From Pseudomonas sp. ICMP22404 (GTDB lineage: Bacteria > Pseudomonadota > Gammaproteobacteria > Pseudomonadales > Pseudomonadaceae): a DNA stretch of 64,000 nucleotides. The notes beneath the pieces were generated by a model, which saw only the letters and a program-made list of their open reading frames with translations, ran no database searches and was not told where the DNA came from. The position numbers and the translations under genes were made by a program. Position 1 is the first letter of the stretch. Each line of letters opens with the position of its first letter. Location of the stretch: contig NZ_VCNG01000005.1 of NCBI RefSeq assembly GCF_006227205.1, positions 1-64,000 of the forward strand. The letters run 5' to 3'. Below, in pieces: positions 17,417 through 26,088 of the stretch.

Positions 17417-19270
17417 TCAGTCCCCCAGGGCCTCCCCTTCACGCCGAGGATCGGCGCCCCCGGCCAGTGATGTTTTGCCTTGCGCATCGCGCACCCGGAC
17501 GATGGCCTGGGTGCCGCTGGTCATGTCGATCTCGCTCACCGTGTGGCCTTTATCTTTCAGCGCCTGGATCAACGCAGGGCTGAATTGTCCTTGTTCCAGC
17601 TCAGTGGGGCCATTGCGGCTGCCGAAGTTGGGCAGGTTGATGGCGGTTTGTGGGTCCAGGTTCCAGTCCAACAGACCGATCACCGATTTGGCCACGTATT
17701 CGATGATCTGCGAGCCCCCCGGCGAGCCGACAGCAGCCAGCAGCTCACCGTTCTGACGGTCGAAAATCAGCGTCGGTGCCATCGATGAACGTGGGCGCTT
17801 GCCGGGTTCGACGCGGTTGGCGACTTTCTGTCCGTTTTCTTCGGGGATGAACGAGAAGTCGGTCATCTGGTTGTTGAGCATGAAGCCCTGGACCATCACA
17901 TGTGAGCCGAATGCCGATTCCACCGTGGTGGTCATGGACACGGCGCCGCCCTCATCGTCCACCGCCACCACTTGCGAGGTGGAAATACGCAGTGGCGAAC
18001 GGTCCGGGGCGTAGGCTACCTGGATGCCCGGCGGCGTACCGGGTTTAGCGGTACCCATGCTGCGCGGGCCGATCAGGTTGGCGCGGCTGGCCAGGTAGCC
18101 AGGGTCGACCAGGCCCTGGATCGGTACAGGGACGAAGTCCGAATCGGCGACATACTGGGCACGGTCGGCGTAGGCCAGGCGTTCGGCCTCGGCGATCAGA
18201 TGCACAGCTTCCGGCGCGGGTTCGAGGCCGGCGGGTTTATCGCTCTTGATGGGTTTCAAGGGCGCGAGGGCGGAGTGGCTGTCGCGCTGTTCCAAAGCCT
18301 GCAAAGTCCCGAGAATCTGCGCGACGGCGATTGTGCCGGAGGAGGGTGGGGCCATGCCGCAGAGCTGCCAGCGCTTGTAGTCGGTGCACAGCGGCGCACG
18401 CTCCCGGGCGGCGTAGCCTTTCAGGTCGTTCAGCGAAAGGCTGCCGGGGTTGGCGTGGCCCTGCACCTTGGCGACGATTTCCCGGGCCACCGGGCCCTCG
18501 TACAACGCGTCGGGGCCTTCGTTGGCGATGCGCTTGAGCACACCGGCCAAGGCTGGATTTTTCAGCAGCGTGCCGACGGCTTTCGGGCTGCCATCGCTAT
18601 TCAGGAAATAAGCAGCCATGTCCGGTGAACCTGGCAGGGACGGATCGCTGGCAATGATTGAGTGCAACCGAGGCGAGATCGGAAAACCTTGTTCCGCCAG
18701 CTTGATGGCCGGTTCGAACAGCGTTGCCCATTTCAAGCGTCCGTGTTTTTGGTGGGCCAGCTCCAGCGCACGCAACACACCCGGCGTGCCGACCGAACGG
18801 CCACCGATCTGTGCAGCGGTAAACGGCATGGGCTTGCCATCGGCCTGCAGGAAGAGTCGCTCGGTAGCACCGGCCGGTGCCGTTTCGCGGCCATCATATG
18901 TACGCACGGCCTTGCCATCCCACAGCACAATGAATGCGCCGCCGCCAATGCCCGATGATTGCGGTTCCACCAGGGTCAACACCGCTTGCATGGCAATCGC
19001 CGCGTCGATGGCCGAGCCTCCACGCCGCAACATCTCCCGCCCGGCCTGGGCTGCCAGAGGGTTGGCTGCGGCGGCCATGTGCTTGTCGGCGTGGCGGGAC
19101 TGCAGATCCGCGCGGTAACCGGAGGTGATTTCCGGTGCGGTGGGTAATGCGGGCGTGGAGGAGGAGGGTGGAGCCTTGCAGGCAATGAGGGTGAGGGCGA
19201 CAGCCAGCAATGAAGCAGCTGACAGGCGATGAAGGTTCGGTTTGAGGTCTGTAAGCACGTGTTGCTCCAT
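17417..19270 (-). CDS. ggt: Gamma-glutamyltransferase, lipoprotein form
   Basis: Periplasmic or membrane-anchored enzyme that hydrolyses glutathione and transfers gamma-glutamyl groups, made as a proenzyme cut autocatalytically before a threonine. The M-T-T-T-V-E-S motif marks that threonine, and the G-S-P-G-G-S glycine loop follows. The N-terminus has a lipobox (L-I-A-C31), so it is probably lipid-anchored, unlike E. coli Ggt, which is soluble. From the ATG at 19270 it is 617 residues. Neither this ATG nor the one at 19279 has a strong ribosome site. A degenerate copy of its leader region lies at 22307-22386. Confidence 0.9.
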   Translation of the reverse strand: MEQHVLTDLKPNLHRLSAASLLAVALTLIACKAPPSSSTPALPTAPEITSGYRADLQSRHADKHMAAAANPLAAQAGREMLRRGGSAIDAAIAMQAVLTLVEPQSSGIGGGAFIVLWDGKAVRTYDGRETAPAGATERLFLQADGKPMPFTAAQIGGRSVGTPGVLRALELAHQKHGRLKWATLFEPAIKLAEQGFPISPRLHSIIASDPSLPGSPDMAAYFLNSDGSPKAVGTLLKNPALAGVLKRIANEGPDALYEGPVAREIVAKVQGHANPGSLSLNDLKGYAARERAPLCTDYKRWQLCGMAPPSSGTIAVAQILGTLQALEQRDSHSALAPLKPIKSDKPAGLEPAPEAVHLIAEAERLAYADRAQYVADSDFVPVPIQGLVDPGYLASRANLIGPRSMGTAKPGTPPGIQVAYAPDRSPLRISTSQVVAVDDEGGAVSMTTTVESAFGSHVMVQGFMLNNQMTDFSFIPEENGQKVANRVEPGKRPRSSMAPTLIFDRQNGELLAAVGSPGGSQIIEYVAKSVIGLLDWNLDPQTAINLPNFGSRNGPTELEQGQFSPALIQALKDKGHTVSEIDMTSGTQAIVRVRDAQGKTSLAGGADPRREGEALGD

Positions 19271-19392
19271 CCGTGGCATGGGATATACAGTCGGACTGTA
19301 GCGATGCGAGACGCAGGGTGCAAACCGACAGGGACCCGCTTCTCGGCAGTAGCCGGAACTAGGATTGATCCGCATCACGGAGGAAAGACCTG

Positions 19393-20004
19393 ATGAAACT
19401 GATTGGCATGCTGGATTCCCCCTATGTCCGTCGCGTGGCGATCTCGCTTGATCTGATGGGTGTCTCGTTCGAACACGTCGCACTGTCGGTCTTCGGTTCG
19501 TTCGAGGCATTTCGCGCGATCAACCCGGTGGTAAAGGCCCCCAGCCTGGTATTGGATGACGGTAGCGTGTTGATGGATTCGACACTGATCATCGACTACT
19601 TCGAGGCGCAAAGTCCCGCTGACAAGAAGTTGATGCCGCAGCAGGCCATGCCCCTGGTCACTTCGCTGCAAATCCTGGGATTGGCGCTGGCTGCTTGCGA
19701 CAAGGCGGTGCAGATTGTCTATGAGCGCCAGTTACGCCCTGAGGAAAAACGTCATCAGCCTTGGCTGGACCGGGTGGTCGGGCAGTTGCTGGCGGCCTGC
19801 CGCGAATGGGAAACCCAACTGGCGTGCCTTCCGCCGGCTGTCCAAGAGAGGCCGGATCAGGCCACCCTCACCAGTGCCGTCGCCTGGTCTTTCATTCAAC
19901 TGATGGTCGCCGATATCGTCAGGGCAGATGATTTTCCCGTGTTGCATGCTCATGCGGCCCGGTTGGAAGAAACCGAATCGTTCAAGCGCTATCCCCAGGC
20001 TTGA
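19393..20004 (+). CDS. Glutathione S-transferase family protein
   Basis: A 203-residue GST-fold protein. The N-terminal thioredoxin-like domain starts with M-K-L-I-G-M-L-D-S-P-Y-V-R-R-V-A, where the S-P-Y-V-R-R turn is the usual glutathione site, and V-L-M-D-S-T-L-I-I-D-Y provides the second glutathione-contact motif. An all-helical C-terminal domain follows. GGAGG lies 8 bases before the ATG. Divergent from ggt with about 120 bases between. Substrate unknown. Confidence 0.87.
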   Translation: MKLIGMLDSPYVRRVAISLDLMGVSFEHVALSVFGSFEAFRAINPVVKAPSLVLDDGSVLMDSTLIIDYFEAQSPADKKLMPQQAMPLVTSLQILGLALAACDKAVQIVYERQLRPEEKRHQPWLDRVVGQLLAACREWETQLACLPPAVQERPDQATLTSAVAWSFIQLMVADIVRADDFPVLHAHAARLEETESFKRYPQA

Positions 20005-20201
20005 GGGCGGCGCATTTCATCAGGCACGATTGTCGGTCGGGCAACTTGCTTAAACCCGATTTGCCATAGTGCTTGAATGTGAGTGCTTTCACAGTGCTCT
20101 GATTCCGATCTGCACATGCCGCTGCCACTTCGCTCCCCCGTGACATAGCCACAGGGAAGCTTTGCGTTCAATTGCATTGACTGAATGAGCGCCGTGAACA
20201 C

Positions 20202-20990
20202 TCAGGCTTTCGGTTGATAGCGCTCAGCGGCGTGGGCTTGGCGAATCTCTGACAGCAAACCCTGCCGCGCTTGATCCAGCGTCGTCCAGCGTGCCTCGGT
20301 GTGTAACGGTGGGATGGTGACCAGCTCGCGGCGATCAAAGCCGATCAGTGCGGCATCGACCAACTCTTCGACGTCCATCACTTCACTCAGTGAATTGACG
20401 TCTATCCCTGCGCGCTCCCAGATTTCGGTGCGGGTGGCGGCTGGTAATACTGCCTGGACATAGACGCCCTTGGGCGACAACTCCAGATGCATCCCTTGGG
20501 ACAGGAACAGCACGAACGCTTTCGAAGCGCCATACACCGACATACCGAATTCAGGCGCCAAGCCCACCACCGACCCCAGGTTGACGATAGAACCCGCACC
20601 GGACTGTGCAAAGCGGGGAGCTACCGCAGCGGCGAGCCGCGTCACGGCTACGACGTTGAGCGAGACAAGCCGATCGATCGCCTCGGCGTTCTGTTGGACG
20701 AAAGCACCGGATTGAGCCAACCCTGCGTTGTTGATCAGTACGCCAATGCGCGAATCGTCACGCAGGCGGGTTTCGACCGCACTGAGATCGGCAGGGTCGG
20801 TCAAGTCGGCTTGCATAACATCAACAGCAATGCCGTGTTCCGCATGAAGGCGGGCAGCCAGTGCATCCAGGCGTTCCTTGTCACGGGCGACAAGGACAAG
20901 ATCATGGCCGCGTTTGGCAAAGCGTTTGGCATAGGTGGCGCCGATGCCGGTAGAGGCACCTGTGATCAGAACAGTGGCAAGCGTTGTCAT
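20202..20990 (-). CDS. Short-chain dehydrogenase/reductase
   Basis: Cytoplasmic classical SDR of 262 residues. The cofactor loop T-G-A-S-T-G-I-G is at about residues 10-17, N-N-A-G at about 88-91, and the catalytic Y-G-A-S-K at about 155-159 with an upstream serine. The R rather than D after the second strand (V-A-R-D) suggests NADPH. It lies 48 bases downstream of the OYE-family gene on the same strand, so the two are probably one operon for reducing electrophiles or carbonyls; the substrate is unknown. Confidence 0.87.
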   Translation of the reverse strand: MTTLATVLITGASTGIGATYAKRFAKRGHDLVLVARDKERLDALAARLHAEHGIAVDVMQADLTDPADLSAVETRLRDDSRIGVLINNAGLAQSGAFVQQNAEAIDRLVSLNVVAVTRLAAAVAPRFAQSGAGSIVNLGSVVGLAPEFGMSVYGASKAFVLFLSQGMHLELSPKGVYVQAVLPAATRTEIWERAGIDVNSLSEVMDVEELVDAALIGFDRRELVTIPPLHTEARWTTLDQARQGLLSEIRQAHAAERYQPKA

Positions 20991-21038
20991 GTTGGAATTC
21001 CTGAGGGCGTGTTGTGCAAGAAGATGAGTGGGGAAACT

Positions 21039-22121
21039 TCAACCAGCGAGTGTCGGGTAGTCGGTATAACCTTCGGCGCCGCCACCGTAGAGCGTCGCAC
21101 CGTCGAGGGGGGTCAATGGCGCAGCGGTTTTCAAGCGTTCAACCAGGTCCGGGTTGCTGATGAACGGACGGCCGAAGGCAATCAGATCGGCCTTGTCCTC
21201 GTTGAGAGCAGCGGTAGCCAATTGCAGGTCGTAACCGTTGTTGGCCAGGTAGGTCTGCTTGAATCGCTGACGTAATGCGTCGTAGTTGAACGGTGCTACA
21301 TCGCGTGGGCCGCCAGTGGCGCCTTCCACTACGTGCAGCAAAACAATCCCCAGCGCATTGAGCTGCTCGACGATGTATTCGTACTGGGCTTGCGGGGCGC
21401 TGCTGGAGACGCCGTTGGCCGGCGAGACCGGCGAGATCCGCACGCCGGTGCGCTCGGCACCGATTTCGTCGACCACTGCCGCGACGACTTCGATCAGCAG
21501 ACGCGCGCGATTTTCTATCGAGCCGCCGTAGGCATCCGTGCGCTGGTTGGCGTTGTCTTTGATGAACTGATCAAGCAAATAGCCGTTTGCCCCATGGATC
21601 TCGACGCCGTCGAAGCCCGCGGCAATGGCGTTCGCCGCCGCTTGGCGAAAGTCGTTGACGATGCCTGGCAGCTCGCTCAATTGCAGGGCACGAGGCTCCG
21701 AGACGTCGGCGAAATGGTTGTTGACGAAAGTCTTCGTCTGCGCCCGGATCGCCGACGGTGCCACGGGGGCTGCGCCATCCGGTTGCAGGTCGACGTGCGA
21801 AACACGGCCAACGTGCCAGAGCTGCACAAAAATGTGCCCACCCGCAGCATGCACAGCGTCCGTCACTGTCCGCCAGCCGGCGATCTGCGCGGGCGTATAC
21901 AGCCCCGGGGTGTCTTGGTATCCCTGCGCCTGCGCTGATACCTGGGTGGCTTCGGTGATGATCAGGCCGGCCGTGGCGCGTTGGGCGTAATAGGTTGCGC
22001 TCAATGCGCTCGGGACCAGGCCGGCGCCCGCACGGTTACGGGTCAGGGGTGCCATGACGATGCGATTAGAGAGCGTCAGGTCTCCCAGGAGATAGGGTTC
22101 GAAAAGCGATTTCTCAGACAT
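21039..22121 (-). CDS. Old-yellow-enzyme family alkene reductase (NemA-like)
   Basis: FMN-dependent ene-reductase of 360 residues. M-A-P-L-T-R-N-R-A near residue 23, and H-G-A-N-G-Y-L-L-D-Q-F with the following R-T-D-A-Y-G-G-S are hallmark OYE/NemA motifs. E. coli NemA reduces N-ethylmaleimide, nitrate esters and aldehydes. An 8-bp inverted repeat about 55 bases upstream of the start may be the binding site of a repressor such as NemR, but no regulator gene is adjacent, where the tRNA-associated element begins. Confidence 0.88.
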   Translation of the reverse strand: MSEKSLFEPYLLGDLTLSNRIVMAPLTRNRAGAGLVPSALSATYYAQRATAGLIITEATQVSAQAQGYQDTPGLYTPAQIAGWRTVTDAVHAAGGHIFVQLWHVGRVSHVDLQPDGAAPVAPSAIRAQTKTFVNNHFADVSEPRALQLSELPGIVNDFRQAAANAIAAGFDGVEIHGANGYLLDQFIKDNANQRTDAYGGSIENRARLLIEVVAAVVDEIGAERTGVRISPVSPANGVSSSAPQAQYEYIVEQLNALGIVLLHVVEGATGGPRDVAPFNYDALRQRFKQTYLANNGYDLQLATAALNEDKADLIAFGRPFISNPDLVERLKTAAPLTPLDGATLYGGGAEGYTDYPTLAG

Positions 22122-22176
22122 GATTTCCAGCTTCTGGTGTGGGAATGGTTCTAATGATTGCGATCGAACTCTAAAA

Positions 22177-22202
22177 TGTCAATCTTTTGATGTTGATTGA
22201 CA
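22177..22202. promoter_or_regulatory. Inverted repeat upstream of the OYE gene
   Basis: TGTCAATC and GATTGACA are perfect 8-bp arms around a 10-bp AT-rich centre, 56-81 bases upstream of the OYE-family start. Size and place suit a dimeric repressor operator. The regulator is unknown. Confidence 0.5.
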
Positions 22203-22306
22203 TCAATGTAACTGGAGGCTGGGTGGGGGCGCCTGGATGGACGATGAGAGCCATGAGGAAAGAAGCGCAGATTTCCCACGTGCGATGGGCAATGTGAGAG
22301 GTTGTG

Positions 22307-22386
22307 TTGGAAGAGGGCGGGGTCTTGCAGGCAACGACAGTGAGAGCGGCAGTCAGCGGCGAAACGGCTGACAGGCGATGAAGGAT
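22307..22386 (-). pseudogene. Remnant matching the leader of ggt
   Basis: On the minus strand this stretch can be read as H-R-L-S-A-V-S-P-L-T-A-A-L-T-V-V-A-C-K-T-P-P-S-S-N-T, with the same length and spacing as the ggt signal peptide and lipobox (H-R-L-S-A-A-S then L-I-A-C-K-A-P-P-S-S-S-T). The DNA shares CTGACAGGCGATGAAGG exactly with ggt and is similar for about 60 further bases. No gamma-glutamyltransferase body follows. It is either the relic of a second lipoprotein gene or a partial duplication. Confidence 0.6.
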
Positions 22387-22422
22387 CCACCACGATGGTT
22401 CAGGCAATCATGGCGGTTTTTT

Positions 22423-22857
22423 TCAGGGCATAAAAAAACGGCTTATCTTTCGATAAGCCGTTTTTAGTACTTGGTGGTACACAGACAATTGAACTGGATA
22501 TTTAACTGTCTGTATTTTCAGGAAAATATACTTTTTGTGATATTGAAGGGATACAACAGGGGATACACGGTGCTTTCTGCTGGGGTTTTTTTGGCCTGTT
22601 TCACGCTGGCTGAAAAAGCGGTCTAGGTTCGTTGCACCGTCCCCGACGAACGGTAGCGACATCGCGATAAACCCCGCGAGCCTATATAAAGTTGTGGTCA
22701 TCACCACCACTCCTTTATGGCCCAGTCCAGAAGTGACCCGATTATCTCGCTCCTCACTTTTGAGGAGCCATAGCCACACTTTTGCGGCGTTGGTGCTGGC
22801 GCCGTATAGCAGTCCACCCCACAGAGGCGTTCTGCCAATCCTCCGCGCCAGCACCAC
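22423..22857 (-). CDS. Possible small ORF at the element edge
   Basis: A 144-codon frame whose first 85 codons contain W-G-G-L-L-Y-G-A-S-T-N-A-A-K-V-W-L-W-L, reminiscent of the Icd/Ash-like small proteins annotated on phage satellites. The latter part runs through the attachment site and the terminator and is very unlikely to be real protein. No ribosome site precedes the ATG. It could be a truncated gene or chance. Confidence 0.25.
   Translation of the reverse strand: MVLARRIGRTPLWGGLLYGASTNAAKVWLWLLKSEERDNRVTSGLGHKGVVVMTTTLYRLAGFIAMSLPFVGDGATNLDRFFSQRETGQKNPSRKHRVSPVVSLQYHKKYIFLKIQTVKYPVQLSVYHQVLKTAYRKISRFFMP
22434..22465. terminator. Strong hairpin at the left edge of the element, probably the original tRNA-Met terminator
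   Basis: AAAAACGGCTTATC / GATAAGCCGTTTTT stem with a TTTC loop. Read on the minus strand it sits just after the copied tRNA 3' end and is followed by a T tract. It therefore looks like the terminator that followed tRNA-Met before the element inserted. Confidence 0.75.
22467..22495. repeat. Left attachment-site copy (degenerate tRNA-Met 3' end)
   Basis: GTACTTGGTGG and then TACACAG match the tRNA-Met 3' end at 40919-40936 except for one missing base, and TTGAAC matches the T-loop further on. About 24 of 30 aligned bases agree. This is the expected product of integration into the 3' end of a tRNA gene, diverged or originally imperfect. Confidence 0.7.
22548..22572 (+). repeat. Left pair of GGGATACA arm-type repeats
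   Basis: GGGATACAA and GGGATACAC occur with GGATAC starts exactly 12 bp apart. The same pair, spacing and orientation recur at 40789-40810 beside the integrase gene. Placement inside each attachment site suggests integrase arm-binding sites. Confidence 0.6.
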
Positions 22858-23115
22858 CCCGGATCAGGGTAGTGGATGATTAAATGAACGAAAAATTTCC
22901 CGAATGCTCAAATTTCATGATAGGAGATGCTGAGCGGTAGTAGTCTCCCGCTGTATCTGGATGTATTCTGCGCTACGTTTTTTGGTGGCAGTATGATGGC
23001 GCTTTGATTTGCATCGTTGAGGTTTGTAAGCATTCTCTTACGTCTCATTGAGCCGATTGCTTACCGCCCCCAGTCTCCAAATAGACTACGCTGGCCTTAC
23101 GCCAGAAAACGCAGG

Positions 23116-23147
23116 ACGGTCGCTCTTTTAAAGAACGGCCGTTTTTT
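23116..23147 (+). terminator. Terminator-like hairpin before the protease operon
   Basis: ACGGTCG pairs with CGGCCGT (one G-T pair) around a 13-base AT-rich loop, followed by six T. It would shield the operon at 23197 from upstream transcription. No gene feeding into it is recognised; the 258 bases between 22858 and 23115 hold no convincing ORF. Confidence 0.55.
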
Positions 23148-23196
23148 GCCGATGATGTAAACAGACCAAGCACACCAGGGTGGACCAGGAGGGGAA

Positions 23197-23394
23197 ATGC
23201 ACACTACTAAATCCTCAGTACAGAAACGCAAAGCTTTGTATGAGTCGCTTGTAGGTACCGCTGACACCCAGCGGGAGCCTCAGCCTCACAGCCTTCAAGG
23301 CTCCAATCGAGATTTCGAGCTTTACAGCGCACTCGATTACTCGATCCAAACCACAGTAGCTACTGATACCAGAGCGATTGCACGGACTGCATAA
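23197..23394 (+). CDS. Small protein of unknown function upstream of the Clp-fold protease
   Basis: A 65-residue hydrophilic protein with no motif I recognise. It is supported by a very strong ribosome site (AGGAGGGG, 5 bases before the ATG) and by tight coupling: its stop lies 5 bases before the protease ATG. It may be a substrate, adaptor or inhibitor of the protease; nothing in the sequence decides which. Confidence 0.6.
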   Translation: MHTTKSSVQKRKALYESLVGTADTQREPQPHSLQGSNRDFELYSALDYSIQTTVATDTRAIARTA

Positions 23395-23399
23395 CCCGT

Positions 23400-24305
23400 A
23401 TGCCCAACATGAACGATGTACTCCGTGAGATTCAGCAAGAAGCTGGAGCTCACGGAGATGCGGCTGCCGATATCGTCAGGCGTAAATATCTCGCAGCGCT
23501 GACCAAGCATACCGGACGCAACACCATTGCTTATTACTCCGGCTTCTTGACCTCGAATCCCAACAATCCTCACCTCTCTGTGAATGATGTCGACAAGAAC
23601 GCGTTCATGGCGGCCGTGCATGGTTTTGATTTCGAGAAAGGGCTTGATCTGATTCTGCACACCCCTGGTGGCGACATTGGTGCAACTGAATCACTGGTCG
23701 ATTATCTCCACCAGCTATTCGATAAAAATATTCGGGTACTTGTGCCGCAAATAGCGATGTCTGCCGGAACAATGATCGCGTGCTCCGCCAAAGAGATCAT
23801 CATGGGTAAGCAATCGAGCCTTGGCCCCATCGATCCTCAAATCAGAGGTATCCCTGCTATTGGCGTCCTAGCCGAGCTGGATAAGGCTGCGAAAGACATC
23901 GAAGAAAACCCCCATAAGATCGAGATATGGCGGGTTATTTTGAATAAATACAATCCGACTCTCATCGTTAGCTGTGAACAAGCGATCGAATGGGCGAAAG
24001 AATTTGTTGAGTCTTGGCTCACAAGCACAATGTTTGAAGGTGACGCTCAGGGGCCTGAAAAGGCTGGCCGGGTAATCTCACTGCTCAGTGAGTTTGATCA
24101 CACACGAAATCACAGCCGTCACTTCAATATGAACAAATGTCGGGACATTGGTTTAAACGTCACGGCCATGGAAGACGACGATGATCTTCAAGATTTACTG
24201 TTGTCTGTTCACCACTGCTACATGCATGTAATGGATGGGGGGCGGATCGCAAAAATCGTTGAAAATCACCTTGGTATGGGGCAGATCAGAATCATTACCG
24301 CCTGA
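23400..24305 (+). CDS. SDH-family Clp-fold serine proteinase
   Basis: A 301-residue protein of the serine dehydrogenase proteinase family (ClpP/SppA crotonase-like fold). H-T-P-G-G-D at residues 87-92 forms the oxyanion glycine pair, the nucleophile is S121 in M-S-A-G-T-M-I, and S-S-L-G-P-I-D-P-Q at 139-147 is the downstream family motif. There is no signal peptide or membrane helix, so it is cytosolic, unlike SppA. It forms an operon with the 65-residue gene and ends at a clear terminator. The place in a mobile element's cargo zone suggests a defence or stress role, which is inference. Base use is more A+T rich than chromosomal neighbours. Confidence 0.82.
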   Translation: MPNMNDVLREIQQEAGAHGDAAADIVRRKYLAALTKHTGRNTIAYYSGFLTSNPNNPHLSVNDVDKNAFMAAVHGFDFEKGLDLILHTPGGDIGATESLVDYLHQLFDKNIRVLVPQIAMSAGTMIACSAKEIIMGKQSSLGPIDPQIRGIPAIGVLAELDKAAKDIEENPHKIEIWRVILNKYNPTLIVSCEQAIEWAKEFVESWLTSTMFEGDAQGPEKAGRVISLLSEFDHTRNHSRHFNMNKCRDIGLNVTAMEDDDDLQDLLLSVHHCYMHVMDGGRIAKIVENHLGMGQIRIITA

Positions 24306-24330
24306 ATTTTCATCGAAATTTGTGAATTAG

Positions 24331-24357
24331 AGCTTGCAGTTATGCAGGCTTTTTTTT
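24331..24357 (+). terminator. Terminator of the protease operon
   Basis: AGCTTGCA / TGCAGGCT stem with a GTTA loop and eight T, 25 bases after the protease stop. Confidence 0.85.
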
Positions 24358-24471
24358 CACCTAAAAAGTTTCGAATATCGAAAATACTCGGCCAATTGGA
24401 TAGCGGCCGATCCGCCTGACCTCCCATCCCGGGAGGTCGGATATCGACAACCATCTGGATCTCGAAGGCTT

Positions 24472-24672
24472 CTACAAGCGCATTTCCCTTATTACGCGCC
24501 TCGGCTCAGCTCCCCGCGAAAGGGCGCGCCGGGCGTCCTTGGTGAGCTGGTCGAACGCTTGCTCCTCGAATGCCGCAGCCATTGCGCTGGCCTTCCTGAT
24601 AATCAGCAGCGCCAGCTCCGGTGGAAACACTACTTTGTCGGCGGGTAGATAATCACAGTCAATAACGGACAC
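24472..24672 (-). CDS. Hypothetical small protein
   Basis: A 66-residue frame from a GTG at 24672 preceded by GAGG at 8 bases. It reads as a soluble helical protein (A-A-A-F-E-E-Q-A-F-D-Q-L-T-K-D-A-R-R-A-L). The frame stays open upstream to a TTG at 24789, but that part is low-complexity and arginine/serine-rich. No family recognised; moderate coding character only. Confidence 0.4.
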   Translation of the reverse strand: MSVIDCDYLPADKVVFPPELALLIIRKASAMAAAFEEQAFDQLTKDARRALSRGAEPRRVIREMRL

Positions 24673-25427
24673 GGCTCCATCCTCGGTGCGCGGTTGATGC
24701 TGGCGCCGGAATGAGGCGGGGCCAGCAGATGACCTGCGGATGTTACCAGCAGAACGTGAGCTACCACCTAGAACCCGGCGGTTGGCCAAACTGGCAAGTC
24801 GACTGATTTCCGCTCCAGGGTGAATAACTCGTTCACCACCTGCTCCGACCTGCTGTCAGGTCGCTGGAAGCCCCGGCTAATACTTGACGAGCATCAAGCG
24901 CCAGAGCACCACCTATCAGGCTGTCAGCGTCGTATGGCTTGGGCTGCGGGCAACTTGGCCGTGGTCTCTCGGCGGAAATCCGTCTAAGGCCTGTCTAGTA
25001 TTGCCTGGCGCGCTAAGCATTTGTATGGCCCGGTATTTCACCATCCCATTCGGCCAGCAAGGCCTGGATATGATCGAGTAATTACCTTGACGGCCATCTC
25101 CTGAATTTTGACGAAGCTAGTGCTGGTCAAGCTGCGCAAAGCGTTGCCCAGCCTGGCTTTCAGCGTTCCAACTGTTTGGTGGCCCAGATAAATCCGTCAA
25201 GGCCCCGTCAAGGATGGTCAAGGATTATGGAGCGCTTGCCTGGTTCGACCGTGGGCCACTTATCCAGCAGGTGACTGCCGCGGTTTGCCCCTGTTTCTGG
25301 ACGAGGTAGCTACCCGGCCCCATGGCCGATCTGCCACCGGGCCGTGCGGGGATTCGACTGCGGGGCCGCAGCGGATGAACTGCGACCTCTGTATCCGTCC
25401 AGAGCCTGTCCAGAATCCGATCCTGCG
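24673..25427. other. Intergenic stretch, no gene recognised
   Basis: No frame with both a start, a ribosome site and protein-like composition is apparent. A small cluster of GTCAAGG repeats lies at about 25195-25222 (three copies within 28 bases). The region may be decayed cargo. Confidence 0.5.
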
Positions 25428-25652
25428 TCACGACTGCCCCAGGCTGCCGGCGACAGTCAGCTCGGCGATCCCCTCGCGGATGAATACCAGGTTGTCGTCG
25501 AGCGTTTCGAGTGCGGCTCGCACATTGGTAGCGACATCCGCCGATCCGCGCTGCTCCACCCAGTTAGAAATCTCCTCAACCGCGGCGCCCAGGGCGAGCT
25601 GGTTCTGGTTCAGACGATCAAACAGGCTGGCGATCAAGTTGGTGTCCGTCAT
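25428..25652 (-). CDS. Hypothetical small acidic protein
   Basis: A 74-residue protein, predicted helical and acidic, with no cysteine and no membrane segment. The ATG at 25652 has GGAGAG 6 bases upstream, better than the upstream in-frame start at 25685. Composition (N-Q-N-Q-L-A-L-G-A-A-V-E-E-I) is protein-like. No family recognised and no neighbour in operon. Confidence 0.55.
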   Translation of the reverse strand: MTDTNLIASLFDRLNQNQLALGAAVEEISNWVEQRGSADVATNVRAALETLDDNLVFIREGIAELTVAGSLGQS

Positions 25653-26088
25653 GGTGGCTCTCCGTGTTTCGGGGAAGCGTAGCACCGGCGGCTGGATAAC
25701 AGTCTGGGGTCTGTCAGGGGTATGAGACGGCCAGACAGCCTACTTTGACGCAGCCCCCAAGGAATAAGCCTCAGACGACCATCCAGCTTGGATTCCGTCT
25801 CATGCCTGTCTCACATTCCGTCAAAGTGTGGTCAAAGTTAAAGCCGGCCCAGGATGTAGGCATAACCATCACCTTTGCGCGCTCGCAGCCTTGTTGATTC
25901 CTACACAGAGTGTCGTTTTCTACACGCTGGAACCTGTCTGTTTTAGACACTAAATTTCTAGCGCCTGCTATTCATGTAGCGCCTTCTCAGCAAGCGCACT
26001 CAATTTGTATTGGGGCGCCAACGCGCAAACTCAGAACCCGAACTACAGTTGCCGCGTGGACAATCACTTTCAAGCGGAAGGATGCGGT
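25653..26088. other. Intergenic stretch, no gene recognised
   Basis: No supported ORF or RNA. GTCAAAG is repeated near 25819-25839. The right part (from about 25900) becomes A+T richer and probably holds the promoter of the zinc-ribbon gene. Confidence 0.45.

Noticed and set aside
22423..22500. Coding sequence continuing through the attachment site
   Set aside because: The frame crosses a perfect terminator hairpin and the tRNA-derived repeat, so the open frame there is chance.
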